Shown piece after piece: positions 9,880 to 21,398 of a DNA stretch of 64,000 nucleotides; the stretch's first letter is position 1, and the number at the start of each line of letters is the position of its first letter. The notes beneath the pieces were generated by a model, which was not told the origin of the DNA, did no database searches, and saw only the letters and a program-made list of their open reading frames with translations. The position numbers were made by a program, and so were the translations under genes. Source of the DNA: Dactylonectria macrodidyma. Taxonomy: Eukaryota > Ascomycota > Sordariomycetes > Hypocreales > Nectriaceae. The stretch is taken from positions 1,178,001 to 1,242,000 of the forward strand of contig JAGMUV010000010.1 of NCBI GenBank assembly GCA_020744425.1. The letters run 5' to 3'.

Positions 9880-12332
9880 ATGGAAGGTAAGCTCCCCGAG
9901 GCCTCTGCTCCGCATGCAGGCCCGCCTGGTGGATCCATGGCGGAGGAGCCAACCCCATGTCGTGAATGCCGCCGGCGAAAGATGAAATGCGACGGCGTTA
10001 TGCCGGTATGCTCCATTTGTCGGAAGTATAGACGTCACTGCCTATATGACAAGCACAGCAGGACTCGCTTGACACGAAGGTAGGTCCCCGTTGATACCTC
10101 TGCCCGCGAGAAGCGTTCAGGCGCCAGCTATTGACCGAGACGGCTGCAGGCATGTCACCATCTTGGAAGAACGTCTTGAAAAGGCCGAGGCCCTCTTGAG
10201 ACGCCACTACACCGACAACCAGATTGCGGAGCTGATGGATGGAGGCGGGGCGGCAGAACCAGTACCGGGGCCAGCAAGCTTGCCTACTGCAACTCCGAGT
10301 AGTACTACCACGTCACCACTCCACAGCCTCGCCCAACCGCCAGCCTCGGCACCAGACGCCCGGCCTTCTATGTCAACCACAGCAAATCTGGTGGCTCTTG
10401 CCGCTGGCATCTCGCAGCTAGCACCATGCACCGACCCAGGACTCAATGCAGGCCCTTTGCCCGGACCTCAGGCCACCTCATATGAGATTGCTCCGACTCT
10501 AGCCGACAGCTTCGAGTGGAACGAGCAAGAGGCATCATGGGGCACGTACGATCCATCTCGTTGGTCGAGTATGGATCCTGCCAATGGGGACTCTACTCAA
10601 ACCATCATGGATGGCATGGCTGCCCTGACTGTGGGCGACCACAACAGAGGTTACCTAGGTGCGGTTTCCGGGGCCGCTTTGCTGCGCCAAATCCTCTCAG
10701 CCCACCCAGACGGAGAAGAGGTTGATGCGGAAGTTGCACTGCATCAGATCGAGCCTCTGTTCCAGCAGCGCTCAGATCACTCCCGATGGTTTCGCACTCA
10801 GGCCATGCTGACCCGGGTGGCAGTAGAGAATCTCATTGACGCCTTTTTCACCCTCTATCATTCCACGTTCCCAATCGTACATGAGCCTACCTTTCGGGCG
10901 CAGCAAGCGGGCAACTTGCCTTGCGCTAACAAGGACCACTGGAATATCCTCGCAAACATTCTTGCGACGCTCGGGTCGTTTGCAAGCAGTAACGCTGCCG
11001 ACGCCACCGACTTGCCCATCTTCCAGGCCGCGCAGAAGAGCCTGCTGTCAGACAACCTGGAGGTTGGAAACTTGACTCTCGTCCAGGCATTTGGCCTGTC
11101 GGCAAACTATCTGCAAAAGAGGAACAAGCCCAATAGCGGGTATAACTATGGTGGCCAGGCACTCCGGCTGGCCATTGGACTGGGCCTCCACAAGGAGTTT
11201 GAGGGCGACAGCCTATCGCCTTTGCAGAGGGAAATCCGGCGCAGAGCATGGTGGTGTCTCTGCGTCCTTGATGTGGGCGCCACCATCACCTATGGCAGAC
11301 CACTGAACTGGCCACAAGCCGGTGTTGAGGCAGTCCTCCCCCAGAATATTCACGAGAAGGTCAGTGGGTAGCTACACCGTTAACGATTCTTTATATTTTT
11401 ATATTTTTCACTGATTTCTGTTAGGATCTGACATGGGACTCAACTTGTTGCCCACCAGAGGTGGATGGCGTGACTGAATACACTTATATCCGGGTTCAAT
11501 CCACCTATCACCTCAGCACAATGAACGCCTACAACCGCCTCATCACCAGTCCCTTCCCGTCAGCTGCGGAACTGATTGCTCTGGACGACGTATGCATCGG
11601 CTCTTGGCTCGCTCAAGTGCCCCACTACTACTTTGCCGATCCTCCCCCTAAATCTGAACAGGCGCTCGGCATTGGCATCTCGAGATGGCGGTACAGAAAC
11701 CTCAGAATCGTCATGTACCGCCCCTTTCTCGTCCGATGGGCGCGGTCCTCATCCTCAAACACCCAGCAGAGCTCAATAAGTATCGAAAATCTAGCCGTCT
11801 TCAGGTGTCTTGACGCCGCCAAGGAAACCATCACGTCCATCCAAGGGTATTGGGCGTCTCGCTCTCACTCTAGGCTCGCGGCTTGGTATATCTTGTAAGC
11901 TGCCACTCTTTCTAGACCCACATGTACTGTTTGCTTAGACGATACATCAGGTACTTTCTATTCCACGCAACGTTGATTCCTGTCCATTGCCTAAGGCAAA
12001 ACCCTCGTCACTCACTCGCCCCTGACTGGCGCTCACAAATCACCATGTCGACGGCCATCATGGGCGCCATGGTGGAACTGAATCCTAACGGCTCCAAATG
12101 CCGCGATATCAGCCTCAAGCTCTGCTGGCCACACCTAGACGAGGAAGGCGCGCACACATACTGTGACAGCACGCCATTTCTGACTGGTACGGCAGATAGT
12201 GAGGCGGCATCCATCATCAGCGGTTATGATACGTGGTGTGATTTGATGAGCAACACAAGCACGGGAGCTCCGATGTATCAGTGGACAGACTTGAATGATC
12301 CGGCTCTAAATTTCCTAAACAATGTATATTGA
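9880..12332 (+). CDS. Zn2Cys6 transcription factor with fungal-specific middle domain
   Basis: Predicted 753-residue nuclear regulator. Exons: 9880-10079, 10150-11359, 11425-11894, 11951-12332, all in phase. The zinc cluster is CX2CX6CX6CX2CX6C (Cys27, 30, 37, 44, 47, 54: CRECRRRKMKCDG...CSIC...C), followed by a short coiled coil (ILEERLEKAEALLRR) that would dimerise it. A Pro/Ser/Thr-rich linker comes next, then the fungal_trans domain (FFTLYHSTFPIVHEPTF, GGQALRLAIGLGLH, RRRAWWCLCVLDVGATITYGRP). The C-terminus has YFLFHATLIPVHCLRQNP. The first intron falls right after the zinc cluster, as is common in this family. It follows the MFS gene on the same strand and is the natural local regulator of the 6PGDH/MFS pair. 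That role is inference from position. Confidence 0.92.
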
Positions 12333-13238
12333 GGTTTGACAGATACCAGTAGGGCCCACCAGACTGGTCAGTCCGATACGAAACTGTTTATTTCTAGCGC
12401 AGGCAGAGGTTGGAATCCATTACTCTCTGACTTGAAGCTGTTTTATGCCACTATCTGTCTCGCTCAACTCAAATACTTTCCATCGCCAGACTTATCGTCT
12501 CGGCTTTTGAGGCCTTCAACACCATTTGCGGGAGGCTTGCCTGAGAGGGGACCAAGAGGAATGGCTAGGAACGTCTCTCTCGACTGCGAACAATCGGGAT
12601 TACCTGGTCTTCATTGCAGTCCTGTGTGTCAGATGATCCGATGGGAAAATCTGCTCTGCAGAGGACCGGATCCGTGCAGTGGTTTCCTTGGAGCCTAGAT
12701 ACGGACTTTGAACCTAGTCCACCCTCAACAACCTAGGTCGTCCTCAATAGCCTAGGTTCTCGGCTTTTAACGGCTTCATCAGTCCAAGGGCGCCTAGATC
12801 AGCCGGTTCCCTACGGATAAATTGCCAGCTTTCCCCCTTCCGAGACAGAAGAAAAAGAGAAGATCTTCCATCGTCACCAAGCTGCTCCCACCAATCCATC
12901 CTATCCTAATACCATCACACGCCAGACTACGAATAATTCATCATAAACATAATTATAAAATAACGTCTAATACCTTAAGTAATATATATATGGGTTAAAA
13001 TCCTCAAGGAACTAGCTAGTTAAACTACTAGGTGAAAGAATTCTCATCTACCTCTCACGGTTTTATTGAAATGTTCCTCACTAAGTTCAGGAATCTAAGC
13101 CTTGCTAGACTAAGCCTCTAGCAGCCCTCGGATTAATAGCTCTACCTATTTACTTAACAGCTTGGCTGGTTATAAATAAAGTCTAGCGGTGAATAGTTTG
13201 GGTATTTCATTCCAGTCGGGTTTATAAACACAGCGAGA
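12333..13238. other. Intergenic, AT-rich in part
   Basis: Between convergent genes. Around 12710-12770 there are three CCTAGG-containing near-repeats (aacctagtccaccctcaac / aacctaggtcgtcctcaat / gcctaggttctcgg). Around 12930-13000 it is AT-rich. No supported gene. Confidence 0.45.
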
Positions 13239-15295
13239 TCACCGTCTTGTCCATTTGAGTGAAAGACACTGCGATTTCGGGGTCAGTAGAGGGCATTCAT
13301 TAAGTGTAAAGCGAATTGCAACTGACTGAGTGTTGAGGGTTACCCGATCACGAATGAGGGCATCTGCTAGCTCTTGTATAAGCCCTTGGTCAGCTGTGTC
13401 TATCCACGCTAAATTTGCGTGATCTGCTTCAAAGATTGCCGTCGAGCTGTTGAATTTCGGACATGTAGGAAGGATAAAGGCATAGCCATGGTCTTCAGCA
13501 TGAAGAGTCGCTTGCATGTCAATTAGAACCAGTTGAGTCTGGCTGTCCTTGAATGTGATAGAATCTCCTCGCCTGTAAAAAGACGTTAGATAGCGCATCT
13601 CTCATGAGATTTAAGATCTTACTTATAGGTAACGATCTGGCCCTTGGTGAGATTCATCCTAGCGTAGTAGTGAGCCGCGTGTTCTGGCGCAATGACCTTT
13701 GCACCACTTTCAACGTAATCAACAACGCCGAATGCGTGATCATGATGATGGTGTGTTGGCTACTTTATGTAAGCTTCCTCCACAGTAGATCTTAGCTGAG
13801 ATACAACGACATACCCAAACATGTGTGACATTCTTGCCCAGTCTTTGTTGAACCCACTCAATGACAAGCTTGCTTTGATGCGGCGGGGCGTCTAAGACAA
13901 TAACTGATCCATCTTCTAGCTCAATCACGGCTTGTCGCATTTCCATGCTCAAGATCCATAACCCAGGGATATCTTGGTAGGGCTGTGTTATCGCTGCTTC
14001 AAGTGCTTCAAGCGTCCCGGTATAAGCGCCTGGCCACAGGAAGTTGGCAGAAGTCTCTCCAATTTCCGCAAAGCTGTACTCGGGGTCCCGAGTGGGGGCG
14101 CTGCCTTCAGGAACAGTGCCGTTACCTGGTCTGGCAAAGAACTGCTCCGTTTGGTACACGTTGGTTAATACCTGGTCTGCAGCATAGTCTCCAATTACAT
14201 GTTTGCTGTTATAGATGGTCTTGAATCGCTGTGGGAACTGCACGCCCTCAACCTCAGTATAGTTGTAAACAAGAAGGTCATGAGTGGAGGCTCCAAAGAA
14301 AGGATGGTCTTCATATGAGCGGATTATATGCGGCAGATGAGTGTCGGGGTCGAATAGGATCGCAAGCCCGGTTGTCTCGTCATGAACTGCTTAAGTGTGA
14401 GCACCGTTTTCCTTTTAACGCCTAGGGACTGAAGGCATCTTTCTTACCGGTTGGGACCTCAATCCCTGCGTTTGTCTTCTTCATGCGGTAAGTAGCTTTG
14501 TTGTTTGTAAGGATCTGTAACATAGCGACTATCAGCACCCTCTCCCGTTGACTTCCTGATGGGCGTAGCATGAATAACCCCTACCTTCTGCAGCAGAAGA
14601 GGATCCCATTTGTAAGCCTCTGTAATTAGATAGCTCGCCAGGAGTCCTAAAGTATATGATTAGTATGTGACTTGAAAAAAAACACCCACAAAATCGCCTT
14701 TTGATGATACACGTACCGTCAACGTAGCCTGCAGGTTCGCCGCCTGGATTATACAGATTATAGCTTCCTTCCACAACGGCAGCAAACCCTTCATCTCCTC
14801 CCTCAATCAGAAGAGAGAAATCCATCGGCTCAAGGCTCGCTCGGCCAAATGTCCAAGTAGCTAGGATTTGTTAGCAGTCTACTCTATCCTGAACTGACAA
14901 CGACTGACCTCCGAGTTGCGCAAGCTTGTCAATGCGCTGCTTGACATGTGGCCGGTCGAAGGAAAAGGTGACGTTCTGGCGGCCGGCAGTCACAGCTGCT
15001 TGGTCTAATCCATCCATTGAAATCGCCAACATTAAAGTTTTGGCCCGAAGAATACTTATATCCGTCAGTATCCACGCCAAGCTAGTGGCCAGAGAGGTAA
15101 AGCTCACGTGTTGCCAACGTAAGTCACGCTGTTGATTGCGGATATGCTATCGAGGCCGCCCAGCGCATCTATTCCCTGACTGATAATGGTCTCCAGGTCT
15201 TCGGCTGATGTGTTTTGCTGTCGCGCTTGCACATGGCGGCCCAAAGCAAAATTAGCAAGGGCCAATAGGGCGTAGCTGAGGTGGGTGCAGATCAT
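13239..15295 (-). CDS. Secreted metallo-beta-lactamase-fold hydrolase
   Basis: Predicted 550-residue protein. Exons: 15295-15108, 15054-14909, 14860-14717, 14646-14585, 14514-14448, 14389-13815, 13759-13623, 13572-13239, all GT-AG and in phase. A signal peptide (MICTHLSYALLALANFALG) implies secretion. The N-terminal half has a beta-rich domain (SVTYVG, GSYNLYNPGGEPAGYVDG) unlike classical beta-lactamases. The metal motif THHHHDH lies near residue 396, reconstructed across the 55-nt intron 13760-13814, followed by FGVVDYVESGAKVIAPEHAAHYY. An HxHxDH so far towards the C-terminus, after a long extracytoplasmic-type domain, is seen in a group of fungal MBL-fold proteins of unknown substrate. N-glycosylation motifs occur (NVTF, NVTH). 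It could act on an ester, a lactone or a sulfate; the sequence does not decide. Confidence 0.82.
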
Positions 15296-17004
15296 CTTGG
15301 AGACACAGAAGACGAGGATTTAGTTGTGGAGGGAAAACTCTCCACACTGGAAAATGCTGATGGCCTATTTAATCTATCGCCCTCACTTCTCTATGCAAGA
15401 ATCAGATGATCCATCCCGCGTTGATTTCTAATCTCGCGGCGCATTTCGTATTCCGACTTCATAGATTGTAAGGGATATACGTCATAGCATGCGTCACCAT
15501 GAAGTTGCAATTGACCGTGCTAGTGATCGGGAGGTTCGGACAGCAGTGAGATCGCGTAATGGAGAACGCGCGTTTTGCAGCGAGCCAGTCTGCTCTAAGT
15601 CGAACAGGGATCTTAAAATTAAGCATATCAACTCCAACGTTTTTGAGTTTATGGGGGCCGATAGTAGCGAGGATGTGGGATTTCTAGTCTCGCTTGGTTA
15701 CCCTGCAATCAAATGCACCATCAAATGCACTAGCAAAAATCATAGTAGCGGCTTAAACCATGTCCGGTAAATCCGGTACGTTCTTGATTGAGCCGCGGCA
15801 TGGCTTCTCTAGCCACTCCTTCAGACGAACTGAAAGGCCGAATAGGCTAAATTCCCAGAACAAGTAAGTGTCAGGCTCTCGATAATGGGTGACTAGGAGA
15901 CCCCTCTTGCCGGTATGAATACCTATGACGTGGGCCATCCAGCTTGAATACTTGAATCTTCTAAATAAAGGGCTTGGCATCTAGGAGCAGGCAATGACTA
16001 AAGGCAGGAGCTCGCTTTCCACCAGTAGTCAGAAGCACAATAGACACGCATCTACTACATCTATCCGTATCTTGACCAGAATCAAGGATGTAAGGCGACA
16101 AATGTCGCCCTTAGAGGATGGCAGTGTGCTCAATGAGGCGATTTTGCCGAGCTAAAAGCTTGTCCAGGCACTAAAGCAATGGGCGCCAACCCAAGAGGGA
16201 CCGTGATAGAACGTGGGTTATTGCCGAGGCCTCTAAATAGAATCCGTGGAACCTAATATATAGGGTATAGTTCCGTTTCAGAGGCAGTACCTAGCAACGC
16301 GGATTTTGATATTAGAGCACAAGTGAAAATTCGTCCAGCAGACCAAGGAAGAAGACATCATTGCCCTCAACTATGGAGACGACAGTTCGATACCAGTGCC
16401 GGCTATCTGCACATTCGTACCGGGATGCCCTCGTCGTGAACCATAATACCCACCAAGATCTGAAGCTGGGTAATAGAGTTAGCTACAATGCGCCAGAGAT
16501 CATTCTTGATAAGTCGTAGCTGGGCCATCGGACCTCGACCGTGGTAGGTCAAGGGCAAGGAAACGAGGCCGGTCGAAGGGCCATAGTTAGATCATTAAAT
16601 CACTGATCAGTGCCTGTCGCCTCTTAGAGGTTGACATCTCTGGCTTCATTGATAGCATTCCTCTCACGAGTAAGCCAGTTGATAACAGCTTTATAGGTTG
16701 TGGTTGTGGTTAGACGCGGTTCTGCTAGTATCTCGCGGTACGTTGGCAGAGCCCTCCGCTTGCGTTCGTCTTAGAAAGGGAGAACCCATCGTATATCGAT
16801 TGAATCCATTCAGGTAATGACTTCTCAGCAGGACAATGGTGACTAGAGAGGGGTTTATCTACGGTCTCAATGACCCAATTTTGAACTGTTTTATTCTCTT
16901 CTTCAAGGCGGTATGCCACTTGTTGACATGCTCGTGGTTGGTCCCCAGCTTTGACCACGTGAGCACCCAGACGATATTGCCTACATTATCCAATTTAACA
17001 AGTT
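15296..17004. other. Long intergenic stretch of apparently decayed DNA
   Basis: Only short, unconvincing frames are present, broken by many stops. Near 16440-16530 the plus strand reads NTHQDLKLGNRVSYNAPEIIL, faintly kinase-like, but too short and isolated to call. A short direct duplication (atcaaatgcac twice) lies at 15708-15732. Confidence 0.4.
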
Positions 17005-17495
17005 CTACCACTCGAGAAAAAAGCCAGCAATGGCAAGGCTAAGGCCTACAGTAAAAGGAGCTGCCTGTGGAAACCCGGGACCCCCAAACTCAGGGTCAAG
17101 GCCGTCAGTATTTGGGAAAAAATAAGCCATGAAACCAGAAATCCAGTGCACAGAACCTGTAATCGTAGCCATAGCGAGATATGCATTCCTAATAAGCTGT
17201 GACGAAGCTGGTCGCCAGGTAAAGTAGAGTGTGACACCACCCAGTATTGACGCTAGCGCGATCGTTTGAACATTATGGAATCTATTGAAGTGATGAGTAT
17301 TTATACCAAGGTATCTCCATGCTCTTTGTAGAGCAAATGGATGGAGAAGGAGATAGGGAGAGAAAGGGAGGCTGAAAAATACTTTGCATGCGGCGGCCAG
17401 CGCGGATTAAAAACATGGGTCTCATTCCAATCTGCAAGGAATCTACCAATTAAGAGCATAATGCTGTCAATAGAGAGAAGCAGTCGGCCAAGCAT
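17005..17495 (-). CDS. Small integral membrane protein, DUF6640-like
   Basis: Two exons, 17495-17383 and 17281-17005, joined in phase across a 101-nt intron (gtattt donor, cttcaatag acceptor), give a 129-residue protein. Residues 1-20 form a hydrophobic helix. The conserved block is FLADWNETHVFNPRWPPHA then KFHNVQTIALASILGG. Two more helices follow (AYLAMATITGSVHWISGF and TVGLSLAIAGFF), with a loop ending FPNTDGLDPEFG. The ADWN.THVFNPRWPPHAKFHN block is the hallmark of a fungal membrane family annotated DUF6640; function unknown. It was found only by joining exons. The protein may continue beyond the TAG at 17005 if another intron exists, since family members are often slightly longer. Confidence 0.62.
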
Positions 17496-18277
17496 TATTG
17501 CTCGGTATGGGGTCTTTGTAGTCGCGAATGCGGAACAATTATTTGCTACGCCAAATTCAATCGAGTATGCACTTGTATTCTTAATGAAGGGTGGGGGAGT
17601 GAAGAGTCTGCTTGTTTCCTAAGTTAGGTATATGAAGATAACTAATGCTGAAATGAGGAGTATTTATAGCTAAAGTAAGCTTACAAGTAGTTTTATCACG
17701 ACTAAGGTCAGGACCGGGCGGTTATAACTAGTATAACTCCGAGAGTACTGACTTTTAATGTTTTTATAAGTATAGAGAACTCATTTACCGTACATAATTA
17801 TGTTAAATTTAGTAATTTATCATGTATTCTAAGATTCACTTTTTATACCAACTTATTAATTAAATTTGAACTATTTATGATATGAATTGATATAGTTAAA
17901 GTGATTTTCACTCTTTTAAGCTGCATTGTTTACCCCGCGCGACGCCCTTCCTAATTCCGCAGGACGTCCTTCCTCACCTCGCGGAACACCTTCCCGATTC
18001 CGCGGGACACCCTTCCTGATTCCGCGGGCCGTCCTTCCTAACTCCGCGGTACTTTCTTTATCATCCTCTACAGCAAGCCACTATATGGTGAGAGCGGATA
18101 CATCTCTAACCTAATTTATTATTGTGCGTAGAAGTTTAAGTCTCCTGCTTCTTTCTTATATGCTAGAAATCTTATCATAGCTACATACCTTGAAGGACAC
18201 ACAAAGGATTCTACTAAATTCTTTAATATTAACCTGACATATCTTCGTAGGATCAACCTACATTCTGAAATTGAGTC
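17496..18277. other. Intergenic with AT-rich block and GC-rich minisatellite
   Basis: 17640-17930 is strongly AT-rich with many TTA/TAA words, as expected of RIP-altered DNA. It ends abruptly at a GC-rich tandem repeat listed separately. No gene. Confidence 0.5.
17935..18049. repeat. Degenerate 22-bp minisatellite, about five units
   Basis: Five tandem units of 20-23 bp share the pattern CCGCGGGACRYCCTTCCT plus AATT/GATT/AACT. Starts are near 17935, 17957, 17980, 18000 and 18022, with a partial sixth at 18044. Each unit carries a CCGCGG-like core and CCTTCC. It is flanked by AT-rich DNA. Confidence 0.8.
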
Positions 18278-19164
18278 ATGGATCAGATCGAAGCGCTCGG
18301 GAACGACCTCCTTTAAACAATTGCCCCTACCTATAAACTCCTTGGCGACATTCTTAATGAAGATGAGAATGCGTCTGCAATCCGTGCGGCAAAGAGAGAG
18401 ACTTTCTACTATGGAACACACGAACGACACGCCCTTGACCTCTATACTCTATCGTCTACCCCAAATCCTGCTGGGGATGGCCCCCGGCCTATCTTCCTTT
18501 TTGTATATGGTAGTGGGTTCGTAACCGGGGCTAAGAACCTACTAGACGTCGAGGGAGATCTTGTTTATGCGAATATTGGGTCATTCTTCGCGTATAGACT
18601 CGGCTTTAAGACTATTATCGTAGATTATACCCTGGTCCAGCATAGAGCCAGATACCCCAGTGGAGGACATGAACTCGACTTAGTGATTATATGGCTGGAA
18701 GAGCGAAATGTGGGAAAGCCATAGAAAGATCTTTATATCATGGGAACTCAGCCGGAGGAGTTTATGTGTTCACCTGGCTTTTGGAGTAGCCTTTCTAATA
18801 GACTGTCGAAAGGCTGGCTGCAGGCCAAGGTATTCTTAAGCTAAAGATACTTTTACTACTTAGAGCTCCTTTTAGATGGCCTGAGTAAACTGCTGAGTAT
18901 ATATTAAGAGAAGCGCTGATAGCTTATTATGGAGATAAAATAAGAGTAGTGGAAGAGGCGCCGATATGTGTCCTGAAGAAGGTAGTCGGCAGTTATGAGG
19001 GGAAGAGAACACGGCCACCAATCTTAGTGATTGTGAGCGAGCTCTATCCTGAATATATAAGGGAGTCAGGACAAGAGTTCTTGGATATATGGCAGAAAGC
19101 CGGGGGAAGGGGAAACTATTGGGTTCTGGAGGGTCACAATCATCTTAGTCCGGACCCAGAGAGA
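18278..19164 (+). pseudogene. Alpha/beta-hydrolase (esterase/lipase-like) pseudogene
   Basis: The ATG at 18278 opens MDQIEALGNDLL followed by a stop at 18314. The same frame then continues for about 135 residues: FYYGTHERHALDLY, PIFLFVYGSGFVTGAKNL (oxyanion region), FFAYRLGFKTIIVDYTLV, YPSGGHELDLVIIWLEE. A second stop lies at 18722. Just after, the nucleophile elbow GNSAGG is present only in another frame, so one base has been lost there. The C-terminal part (18900-19164) retains PPILVIVSELYPEYI and the catalytic-histidine context LEGHNHLSP. All catalytic elements were once present, but two nonsense codons and a frameshift inactivate it. Both stops (ctTAAaca, ccaTAGaaa) could come from C-to-T change at CA sites, as RIP makes; that is inference. 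Confidence 0.75.
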
Positions 19165-19167
19165 TGA

Positions 19168-20639
19168 CCTGGAGAATTGGGGTTACGAGTTAGGAAAGCG
19201 CATTCAGGAGTTAAAGTAAAGTCGATATCTAAACAGCTTAAACACTTGGTCCGTTTCCCATAGAGAAGTTGAAGCGTTTCTTATATTCTGATTAAAAGCT
19301 GTTAGCTTCTTAGTTGGTGTTTAACCCCGCGCCGGGTACCCACATTTTCTTACAATTTGTAATAACGCGCTCACGCTCGAATTTCCTGCCGCTCATCGGC
19401 ACATCTATCCGATCCGTAAGATTTCCGGAACGTGTTGGGTTATATACTGGATAATTCCAAGCTGTAATAATAAGCAGGGTACCCTAAACTTTTGCCCAAA
19501 ATGGCGCAGCTGGTGAATCCAAACAGAACGTTAAGCGTTCCGTCGGCACCGAGTGACCCACTAGCCTACCTTACGTGAGCCAAAGCACGCCCGCCCGTGT
19601 ATTGGAGACACTGGACCTTACGACTTCTAATGTACAGCGCAACAACTGACTGGCGATGGCGAACGCCAGTATGCATTAATATAGAGGGTTTAACACTGCT
19701 ATGAGCAATAGAACTCCCTGCCGAGGCTCGCATATTTCTTGCTCGATTCTTTCCAATAGAATCGCAGCTTACCCTTGCAGATTCGTGGATATTGCTGGCG
19801 CATTTGTGGACGCTTTACCTCAGTTAATCCCCAGATAACACACCAAGCCAAAATACTACTCTAAAAGTGGACAGGTGGACATGAGCAAAGTCGTTGATAG
19901 GGGACTGCGCCTTGCCGACTCTGACACCGCTTCTAATCTGAAAGCCGGATGAAAGGACCCATGACCCTAACCCTAACCCGCTAGAGGTGTTTGCATTATG
20001 ACACCGCCTGAGGCAACAGTCGGGTGGGCAGAGAGGAAGAAATTAACATAAGTGCCACGCAACCACCAGGGCCTCCATAATTTATTAAATATTATTGCCT
20101 TACTTTTAAATTGCTTTTCTATAGTTAACATAACGTTACATTCATTTAAAACCCCGAAATATTTTCTTGTCTAGCATCGTCTTAATAAGATCGAGCTGCT
20201 TCTAAAATTCGTCTCATACTTCTTCTATTTCTAGGCATGTTAGGTTTGATGCATACCATCCGATCTTTGACTCAGATTCTTCGTCCTCCATCGTAGCCCC
20301 ATGTCGGAGGGGTGATGATTAAATAGAGCGCTTGCTGCCCCCTGTTCGGACAAAGTGGGCTGAGCCCCGCCTTGTCCCGACCGTACGGTTACTATGCCTC
20401 TTTCAGCATGTACGTACCACGGCTTGAATTCTGGGGAGCATCGCCTGCTAAGGCCCGCATAACAATCGCGAAAGAATGGGGTTCGTAGTGAGAGGTGAGA
20501 CATCTGCAGGCTTAATCATATCCTCGTAGAGAGACAGGGTAGACACACGGTTTTAGTTGTCCAGACGAAGTCAAATTAAGAAACCCACTATGCTAACCTG
20601 GCTGCTGATCTTTCGAATAATGCTAAGCCGAATTGGGGG
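19168..20639. other. Intergenic between two pseudogenes
   Basis: No gene recognised. AT-rich around 20080-20180; a short telomere-like tract at 19965 is listed separately. Confidence 0.45.
19965..19979 (-). repeat. Interstitial telomere-type tract (CCCTAA)2CCC
   Basis: CCCTAACCCTAACCC, two and a half perfect copies of the fungal telomere unit in CCCTAA orientation, inside pseudogene-rich DNA. Confidence 0.75.
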
Positions 20640-21398
20640 CATGATCTTGGAGAAAAGCTTAGGCCGTCACGGGTAGTCTGCCCTTCGAATTTTCCAGGTA
20701 CTAGTGAATGTGGCCATAGAAATTTTTCAGTCATCAGTATCTGGCTCGATGACTCGACCTTATCAGATTCAAAAAATTCAAGTGCCTCCTAGCATAGAGT
20801 TGGAGTACTACGAGCGTGGGTACCCCAATAGCGAGCAGAGTAGTTGTAGAATGGGTTGATCCTTATCCGCTCCTCGAATTTTTATCGGGTCTGATAGAAC
20901 CGGTCTTTGAAGATGTCCAATGATAGGTAGGTCGCACAAACTGCAGTGATATCGGCATCCGCATTTACAAATAATTTTTCTCGTCTGCTCTCGAAGTATT
21001 GTTGCGTTGTGTAGTGGGCGAGCCGAATGATATCGCTCCCCTTGTCTACTGTGACTAGCCCGGCACATACTGAGATGATGTCCTCAATGGGTGCGAGATC
21101 TCTGGTGTCTAGCTTTCGGCTACCCTTTTTGCGGGCTAAGGCATGTTGCAACTCTGTTCTTGTCAGCTGTCGCTTGGCGCAAGTGATCCAAGAGAGGACC
21201 AGTAATGCAAGCTCTTTGAGACCAAGCTCCTGTCCGTTGATTCTCTCCATTGCTTCGTCATAGGTGTTCCACAGAAGTTTGTCGTCGTCACCCCCAGATA
21301 CCTGCGCTTCATTCGAGAATCTCTTTAAGGCGCTTCGGACTTCATTCTCCGTCACTTTGTCTCTGAGGAACTGAAAGTAAATGTAGGCCAGGAGAAAC
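20640..21398 (-). pseudogene. NACHT/ankyrin-type protein fragment (winged-helix region)
   Basis: From an acceptor-like cacag at 21399 the minus strand reads FLLAYIYFQFLRDKVTENEVRSAL, then YDEAMERINGQ, LALLVLSWITCAKRQLTRTELQHALA, IEDIISVCAGLVTVDKGSDIIRLAHYTTQQYF. This is the standard segment after the NACHT domain of fungal NACHT-ankyrin (NLR-like) proteins. The frame meets a TAA at 20882, yet homology goes on in the same frame (RINPFYNYSARYWGTHAR) to a second stop near 20790 and beyond (EALEFFESDK). The NACHT domain upstream and the ankyrin repeats downstream are absent. Both stops fit CA-to-TA change. This is an internal fragment with no intact function. Confidence 0.72.

Noticed and set aside
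16440..16530. Kinase-like words (DLKLGN, APEIIL) on the plus strand
   Set aside because: Fewer than 30 residues, no glycine loop, DFG or neighbouring exon; chance is likely.
17926..18114. 62-codon plus frame over the minisatellite
   Set aside because: Its open state is a by-product of the tandem repeat; no homologous or secretory features.
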